Shown one piece after another: positions 14,169 through 17,645 of a stretch of DNA of 17,645 nt. Origin of the DNA: Anaerolineaceae bacterium UBA6801 (lineage in GTDB: Bacteria > Chloroflexota > Anaerolineae > Anaerolineales > Anaerolineaceae); contig DKFH01000036.1 in NCBI GenBank assembly GCA_002452315.1, positions 3,106-20,750 on the forward strand, in the 5' to 3' direction. The notes under the pieces are model-generated. The model ran no database searches, was not told where the DNA came from, and saw only the letters and a program-made list of their open reading frames with translations. The translations under genes and the position numbers were made by a program. The first letter of the stretch is position 1, and the number at the start of each line of letters is the position of its first letter.

Positions 14169-14573
14169 ATGACGAGAGTTTTGATTTTTACAGCACCGGA
14201 TGCCTTTGGCGTGATGGAGGTGGACGCACCGGCAGAACGGGTGGTCAGCACGATCAACCGCGGGCAGTGGGAGACGTACCTGCCTGATGAGCCGGGCCCG
14301 CTCTACGCCCGTCAGCAGGGTCAGGTGGTGGTGGTAACGCTCAGTGCGCCGGTGCTCGCAGAGGACCTGCCCAAGCTCAGCCGGCGTGAGCACCAGGTTT
14401 TGGTGCTGTTGGGGGATGGGCTGACCACAGCAGAGATCGCATTGCAGCTCGGTTTGCGGCCGCGCACCGTGCGTGGCTACGTGGCCAGCATGAAAGCTCG
14501 CCTGGAAGCGCACAATATTCAACAATTGGTCGCCCGTGCCGTGGCGTTGGGGTTGTTTAGGCCGGAGGTGTAG
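14169..14573 (+). CDS. Short LuxR-type HTH transcription regulator
   Basis: This 134-residue protein has a C-terminal LuxR/FixJ-type helix-turn-helix (about residues 70-128). The segment LSRREHQVLVLLGDGLTTAEIA is followed by RPRTVRGYVASMKARL, which carries the recognition helix. The N-terminal 65 residues (TRVLIFTAPDAFGVMEVDAPAERVV) are too short for a receiver and are not a known sensor domain to me. AGGAGG lies 9 nt before the ATG, a strong site. A strong promoter with a GAAC-N4-GTTC operator precedes the gene, so it is likely repressed in normal growth and induced strongly. Its TAG stop lies inside the first unit of a heptamer repeat. A target could be the upstream MFS gene, but that is only positional. 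Confidence 0.85.
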   Translation: MTRVLIFTAPDAFGVMEVDAPAERVVSTINRGQWETYLPDEPGPLYARQQGQVVVVTLSAPVLAEDLPKLSRREHQVLVLLGDGLTTAEIALQLGLRPRTVRGYVASMKARLEAHNIQQLVARAVALGLFRPEV

Positions 14574-14612
14574 GAACTAGGTATCAGGTAATAGGTAGCA
14601 GGAATTCGGAAA
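14571..14612 (+). repeat. Degenerate heptamer array, 6 units (YAGGWAN), left arm
   Basis: Units run TAGGAAC, TAGGTAT, CAGGTAA, TAGGTAG, CAGGAAT, TCGGAAA with an exact 7-nt period. The first three bases are the stop codon of the LuxR-type gene. It is the left arm of an inverted pair with 14655-14689. Confidence 0.78.
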
Positions 14613-14654
14613 TCGTCACTCATTATGGATCTTTTTCGATGTTTTTAGTGTGCT

Positions 14655-14689
14655 TCCCAATAACAAATACCAAATACCTGATTCCTCGC
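14655..14689 (-). repeat. Degenerate heptamer array, 5 units, right (inverted) arm
   Basis: Read on the plus strand the units are TCCCAAT, AACAAAT, ACCAAAT, ACCTGAT, TCCTCGC. On the minus strand they carry ATCAGGTA, which also occurs in the left arm (14583-14590). The arms are separated by 42 nt. Confidence 0.7.
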
Positions 14690-14693
14690 CTTA

Positions 14694-14745
14694 AACCAAC
14701 GAGGCTGCTCTTGTTCAGAACAGCCTCTGGTTGATCAAATTTTTA
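14694..14745. terminator. Terminator between the LuxR-type and ferredoxin genes
   Basis: The outer stem pairs AACCA (14694-14698) with TGGTT (14728-14732). After a 2-nt bulge, GAGGCTG (14701-14707) pairs with CAGCCTC (14721-14727). AAATTTTTAG follows on the plus strand. It lies between convergent genes and could act on both. Confidence 0.8.
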
Positions 14746-14754
14746 GTGTCTGAA

Positions 14755-14949
14755 TTACTCTTCGATGATAAAGATGGCTTCTTCGGCGCATTCTTCAACA
14801 GATTCCCGAACAGCTTCTTCATATTCTTCTGGTACAGGGTCAAGCAGCACTTCAGCAAAGGGCTCATTGGCCATGCTGAAGACTTCGGGGGCTAAGCCTT
14901 CGCAAATACCGCAACCCATGCACAGATCTTCATCAACTTTTACTCTCAT
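14755..14949 (-). CDS. Ferredoxin, single [4Fe-4S] cluster
   Basis: This 64-residue acidic electron carrier has C10-M-G-C13-G-I-C16 near the N-terminus and C54 in the C-terminal part (VEECAEEAI), enough for one [4Fe-4S] cluster. The layout matches the one-cluster ferredoxins of thermophilic and anaerobic bacteria. The residue after C54 is Ala instead of the usual Pro. AGGAG lies 9 nt before the ATG. An extended -10 lies upstream at 15060-15068, giving a leader of about 100 nt. It is monocistronic. Its redox partners are not in the window, although anaerobic fermentation would use such a carrier. Confidence 0.93.
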   Translation of the reverse strand: MRVKVDEDLCMGCGICEGLAPEVFSMANEPFAEVLLDPVPEEYEEAVRESVEECAEEAIFIIEE

Positions 14950-15059
14950 TTAAAATCTCCTAATTACTATTTAGTTTGCCAGATTCCCCGGTGAGGCTTT
15001 GCTATTTGAAACATTGTCCATCACCGTTGGTAAAGTACACTTGGATTTAATCCCGCGAA

Positions 15060-15068
15060 ATTATACCA
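15060..15068 (-). promoter_or_regulatory. Extended -10 for the ferredoxin gene
   Basis: On the minus strand TGG precedes TATAAT. The -35 is weak. It lies back-to-back with a plus-strand TATAAT at 15101-15106. Confidence 0.6.
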
Positions 15069-15100
15069 CATGGCACATTTATGGACAGTTATTTTTGGCA

Positions 15101-15106
15101 TATAAT
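15101..15106 (+). promoter_or_regulatory. -10 box for the protein phosphatase gene
   Basis: A perfect TATAAT with weak -35. The predicted leader of about 99 nt contains a CCTCTAA/TTAGAGG long-range pair (15126-15132 with 15175-15181) and two palindromes just before the start codon. Confidence 0.5.
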
Positions 15107-15184
15107 GAGTAATGCATTAATCACCCCTCTAATGTGGGTTGCTTTACGCCTGTGGACGCTCTGTTTTGTTTGGTTTAGAGGCGA

Positions 15185-15211
15185 TTCGATTAATCGAAAG
15201 CGAGATATCTC
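15185..15211. promoter_or_regulatory. Two adjacent palindromes before the phosphatase start
   Basis: A 14-bp perfect palindrome TTCGATTAATCGAA (15185-15198) is followed 3 nt later by a 10-bp perfect palindrome GAGATATCTC (15202-15211), which abuts the TTG start codon. They may be operator sites or form leader structure that controls translation. Confidence 0.5.
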
Positions 15212-15703
15212 TTGATAAGGGTTGGATTAACGGAACTCCCCTTCGGTCTGGCGGGCACAGTCTACCGCAGCCCGCTGCCGTTCAGCCCCTTGTTTGACCC
15301 CCAGGGACGGCTGCTGGCGGCCTACGAGGCCGCTGACGTCGGCACCATTGTTTCGCTCAACACGATCGAAGAGCTGCAGCGGCTGACGGGCAGGGATTTG
15401 CTGGCGTGCTACCGGGAATGGGGATATGCGGTCATCCACGCGCCGGTGCCAGATTTCCAGGCGCCCCAGCCTGAGGTGTTACAAATCGCGCTCACACGCA
15501 CATTGGCTGCAGCCCGGGCAGGGCAGACGGTGGTGATGCACTGCCATGCAGGCATCGGCCGCACAGGGATCCTGGCAGCCTGTTTGGCAAAGGTGCTCTT
15601 TGGCCTCTCGGGCGAGGAGTCGGTCGCCTGGGTACGCCAATTTATCCCTGAAGCAGTAGAAAACGCAGCGCAGTATCAATTTGTGCTCGATTACGAGAAA
15701 TAA
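15212..15703 (+). CDS. Dual-specificity-type protein tyrosine phosphatase
   Basis: This 163-residue cysteine-dependent phosphatase has the signature H110-C111-HAGIG-R117-TG, with C111 as nucleophile and R117 binding phosphate. D81 in APVPDFQAP is the likely general acid. The opening LPFGLAGTVYRSPLPFSP is a common start for small bacterial relatives of the DSP/CDKN3 type. The fold is complete. The only suitable start is TTG 15212: an in-frame stop occurs at 15191 and no ATG or GTG lies in between. No clear Shine-Dalgarno is present, so translation is probably weak or regulated. Its stop lies only 6 nt from that of the opposite-strand gene. The substrate is unknown; a phosphoprotein, phospholipid or RNA cap-like target are all possible. 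Confidence 0.88.
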   Translation: MIRVGLTELPFGLAGTVYRSPLPFSPLFDPQGRLLAAYEAADVGTIVSLNTIEELQRLTGRDLLACYREWGYAVIHAPVPDFQAPQPEVLQIALTRTLAAARAGQTVVMHCHAGIGRTGILAACLAKVLFGLSGEESVAWVRQFIPEAVENAAQYQFVLDYEK

Positions 15704-15709
15704 AAAAAG

Positions 15710-16537
15710 TTATTGGGGGGCGTTATATTTCGACAAGACCAGCGTGCCGGCGGGGCCCAGCAAGACCTCTTCCAGTTCGGTGACCTCTGAAAAGATTAAT
15801 TGCTCACCTGATCCACTGATTTCCAGTGTGTCGCCAGCGGTGGCAACCACATCCTGCTCGTACAGGTAATAGAACACATTGATGAACAGCCTGATGATCT
15901 CATCGGAGTCTTCTCCCGGCTGTACCCGGTAGGCCAGGTCTGGGACGTCAAAGATGTGGTGCCCTTTGGTGACCAGCCAGTAAGCATCCGCATCGGTGAA
16001 GAAGCGCACATAGCCAAACCACAGGTTGAAGGGGATCTTCTGCCGGTAGCCAGTGATGCTTTGCGCTGTCAGGAAGTCGGCCGGGGGATGGGCGGTCCAG
16101 GCGTTGACGTTGACCACGCCCAACAGGTCTTCACCCGCAAAGGCACATGCCAGGCTGTAAAGCGCGGCCATTTGCTCGACGGGGTCCGGGCTGCCCTGGC
16201 CATAAACCAGGCTGATATGCGCCTGGTGCTGGCGCATGGCTGCTTTGATCTGCCCCTGCCAGGGCGAAACCATCACCGTTTGGTCGATCACCTCACGGGG
16301 CAGGGGGATGCTCTGCCCGGCCACGTGAAGTTCGTGGCCGCCGAAGGCGGCGGTTCCCAGGCAGCGCTGGGCATCCTGTTGCGCCCAGATCAGCCTGGCT
16401 GTTGCGGGTTGATCATCTCCAGAGTGGTAAAGACAGCCGCGCAGGTCATCTTCATTGGGGATGGGCAGGTGCGCTGAAGCATAGATCAGGTGCAGCTCGG
16501 GCCGCCGGGTGGCGGGATAGGGTTGAGTTTCGGTCAT
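15710..16537 (-). CDS. DUF4261-like protein of unknown function
   Basis: This 275-residue soluble protein resembles the DUF4261 family, a recall-based call. Its N-terminal half has HLIYASAHLPIPNEDDLRG and an Ala-rich centre with AAMRQHQAHISLVYGQG, then LYSLACAFAGEDLLGVVNVNAWTAHPPADFL. The C-terminal third (PFNLWFGYVRFFTDADAYWLVTKG, then DEIIRLFINVFYYLYEQ) is rich in aromatics. No catalytic motif is visible. ATG 16537 is preferred to the frame's upstream end at 16696, since a promoter (16569-16597) lies between and the added part is low-quality. The Shine-Dalgarno is weak (GGA about 9 nt upstream). It is divergent from the YcxB-like gene. Confidence 0.72.
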   Translation of the reverse strand: MTETQPYPATRRPELHLIYASAHLPIPNEDDLRGCLYHSGDDQPATARLIWAQQDAQRCLGTAAFGGHELHVAGQSIPLPREVIDQTVMVSPWQGQIKAAMRQHQAHISLVYGQGSPDPVEQMAALYSLACAFAGEDLLGVVNVNAWTAHPPADFLTAQSITGYRQKIPFNLWFGYVRFFTDADAYWLVTKGHHIFDVPDLAYRVQPGEDSDEIIRLFINVFYYLYEQDVVATAGDTLEISGSGEQLIFSEVTELEEVLLGPAGTLVLSKYNAPQ

Positions 16538-16568
16538 GGTATGTGTTCCGGTGTGGTCATGTGCCTTG

Positions 16569-16597
16569 ATTATCGCATAATTGCCCCTGTTTTCCAA
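16569..16597 (-). promoter_or_regulatory. Promoter of the DUF4261-like gene
   Basis: TTGGAA (16592-16597) and GATAAT (16569-16574) are separated by 17 bp, with TGC before the -10 (extended form). The predicted start lies about 25 nt before ATG 16537. Confidence 0.7.
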
Positions 16598-16671
16598 GGT
16601 AAATGTGCCCCTGCCGGCAAGGCGCAGGCCTTGATGGTAAAATAGGGGTAAAAATACAGAAAGAGTGATGT

Positions 16672-17193
16672 GTGGACCCAATTCTAACACTTGCATATAC
16701 CCCTGAACAGCGGGATTACATTCGCGCCTCCCGCCTTCTCTTGCAAAAATCGCCCTGGTTTTTGTTCCTGGTCGTCCTGATCGCTCTCCTGGTGGTTGGT
16801 GCGGGGATCATCCTGGCCTTCCCCGGCCTGGTGGGAGAACAACTTCGGAGTGCGGCGTTTTTTGTTCTTTTGTTCGGGCTGGCTTACCTGGTGTATGTCG
16901 TTTTTTTGATCCCCATGCAGTTGAACAAGGCTTACCAAACCAAGCCTCACCTGCGCATGGCGCGCACGCTGCGCTTTTTTACTTCCCATTTGCACATGCG
17001 CATCGGTGAGGACGGCGTTGAGCTGCCCTGGGAGCATCTCCACCAGGTCATCGATGGCGGAGATGGCTTGTTAATGCTTTTTCGCGGCGAGGAGCAGGTG
17101 TTTCCTTTTATCCCCGACCGGGCCTTTGAAGATAGGCGTGACCGGGATGTGTTGCTGGCGTTTTTTAGGGAAAAATCGATCCCGGTGTTATAA
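16672..17193 (+). CDS. YcxB-like membrane protein
   Basis: This 173-residue protein has two hydrophobic segments (about 31-52 and 60-81) followed by a cytoplasmic domain. FTSHLHMRIGEDGVELPWEHLHQVI and then GLLMLFRGEEQVFPFIPDRAF match the YcxB-like C-terminal pattern. Members are of unknown function and often sit beside membrane or stress genes. GTG 16672 is the start: an in-frame stop lies just before it, and AAAGAG is 6-7 nt upstream. The ATG at 16668 is out of frame. An extended -10 for the next gene overlaps its stop codon, so the two genes may be only partly cotranscribed. Confidence 0.85.
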   Translation: MDPILTLAYTPEQRDYIRASRLLLQKSPWFLFLVVLIALLVVGAGIILAFPGLVGEQLRSAAFFVLLFGLAYLVYVVFLIPMQLNKAYQTKPHLRMARTLRFFTSHLHMRIGEDGVELPWEHLHQVIDGGDGLLMLFRGEEQVFPFIPDRAFEDRRDRDVLLAFFREKSIPVL

Positions 17194-17194
17194 T
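17186..17194 (+). promoter_or_regulatory. Extended -10 for the M20 peptidase gene
   Basis: TGT precedes a perfect TATAAT that overlaps the end and stop codon of the YcxB-like gene. No good -35 is seen. The predicted leader is about 107 nt. Confidence 0.55.
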
Positions 17195-17307
17195 GGGTGG
17201 AACCAGCATGTTTTTCCACCAGGGGTCAGACCATATTCGATCGATTGGTGTTGGCAAACAGGCATCTGGGCTGGGGTTGCCAGGATAAATTTGAAAAGAG
17301 GCATGTG

Positions 17308-17645
17308 ATGGACATCATATTGATATCAATAGGTATTGGGCTGTTGGTCTTGCTGCTATTCCTGATCGGGTTTATCATTCTGAAAACCGCCCTGTATTCT
17401 CCCCCGCAGAAAAAGGTTCAGCCGCGCGAATTTCCCTATGTGGATGGGAAGTCCGTGGCCGAGCGGCTGGGGCTGGCTGTGCAATACCGGACGGTCTCGT
17501 ACAACGACCCGCAGAAAAACGACCCGAACGCATTTTCAGGCCTGCACCGCCTGTTTAAGACGCTCTACCCCATGGTGCATACCCAGCTGAAATTGGAAAC
17601 CGTGAATGACTACAGTTTGCTGTACACCTGGGAGGGGACCAACCC
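17308..17645 (+). CDS. M20 family peptidase, N-terminal part (runs off window)
   Basis: The first 112 codons are present and the frame is open to the window edge. The protein starts MDIILISIGIGLLVLLLFLIG, an N-terminal membrane anchor, then a linker with PPQKKVQPREFP. FSGLHRLFKTLYPMVH and LLYTWEGTNP follow, which match the start of M20 peptidases of the CPS1/PM20D1 (carboxypeptidase S-like) group, just before the first zinc ligand motif. The metal-binding residues lie beyond the window, so activity cannot be judged. AAAGAGG at 17296-17301 lies 6 nt before the ATG. Confidence 0.83.
   Translation, partial: MDIILISIGIGLLVLLLFLIGFIILKTALYSPPQKKVQPREFPYVDGKSVAERLGLAVQYRTVSYNDPQKNDPNAFSGLHRLFKTLYPMVHTQLKLETVNDYSLLYTWEGTN

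Noticed and set aside
7700..14700. Short repeat arrays as CRISPR
   Set aside because: The units are 7 nt, degenerate and contiguous with no spacers, and no cas genes are present.
2782..15703. A linked phosphatase system (SixA-like, PHP, ArsC/LMW-PTP fold and DSP proteins all in one window)
   Set aside because: The four genes are spread over 13 kb in separate transcription units with different folds; nothing in the sequence ties them together.
17196..17220. GGTGGAA/TTCCACC hairpin as a terminator after the YcxB-like gene
   Set aside because: The stem is only 7 bp, the loop 11 nt, and no T run follows.

Overview
The window reads as bacterial chromosome with compact single-gene units and short operons on both strands. 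I see no phage, plasmid, insertion sequence, CRISPR array, tRNA or rRNA. The gene set and its style point to an anaerobic, fermentative member of the Chloroflexota, probably Anaerolineae. It includes a biotin-dependent sodium-pump decarboxylase, an M3 oligoendopeptidase, a cytoplasmic DUF2807 protein, an Mth938-type protein and a small one-cluster ferredoxin. The organism call is an inference from gene content, moderate GC and intergenic repeat style, not from a marker gene.

Layout. 100-1664 (+): biotin carrier subunit and membrane beta subunit of a sodium-translocating acyl-CoA/oxaloacetate decarboxylase, closed by a strong two-way terminator. 1720-4315 (-): an MccF-like S66 serine peptidase, a SixA-type histidine phosphatase and a uroporphyrinogen-decarboxylase-fold protein with a methyltransferase-type zinc motif. 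4464-5139 (+): two candidate promoters and a membrane-anchored LprI/DUF1311-like protein. 5244-6605 (-): a two-gene operon of two probable beta-solenoid proteins (a tail-anchored pentapeptide-repeat protein and a DUF2807 protein). 6784-7185 (-): an unrecognised 133-residue protein. 7316-10738 (+): an Mth938-like protein, a PHP phosphoesterase and a PepF-like oligoendopeptidase. 10961-12210 (-): an ArsC/LMW-PTP-type reductase and a YgjP-like metallopeptidase. 12458-14573 (+): an unrecognised small protein, an MFS exporter and a short LuxR-type HTH protein with a strong promoter and a palindromic operator. 14755-14949 (-): ferredoxin. 15212-15703 (+): a dual-specificity-type protein phosphatase. 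15710-16537 (-): a DUF4261-like protein. 16672-17645 (+): a YcxB-like membrane protein and the start of an M20 peptidase that runs off the edge.

Most genes look like ordinary accessory metabolism rather than one linked system. The more unusual content lies between the genes. There are three loci of degenerate arrays with a strict 7-bp period, one of them an inverted pair. A GAAC-N4-GTTC operator sits on the LuxR-type promoter. Two genes have TATAAT exactly 7 nt before the ATG and so look leaderless. Extended -10 boxes (TGnTATAAT-like) recur at many starts. The best candidate for an undescribed protein pair is the tail-anchored pentapeptide/DUF2807 operon.
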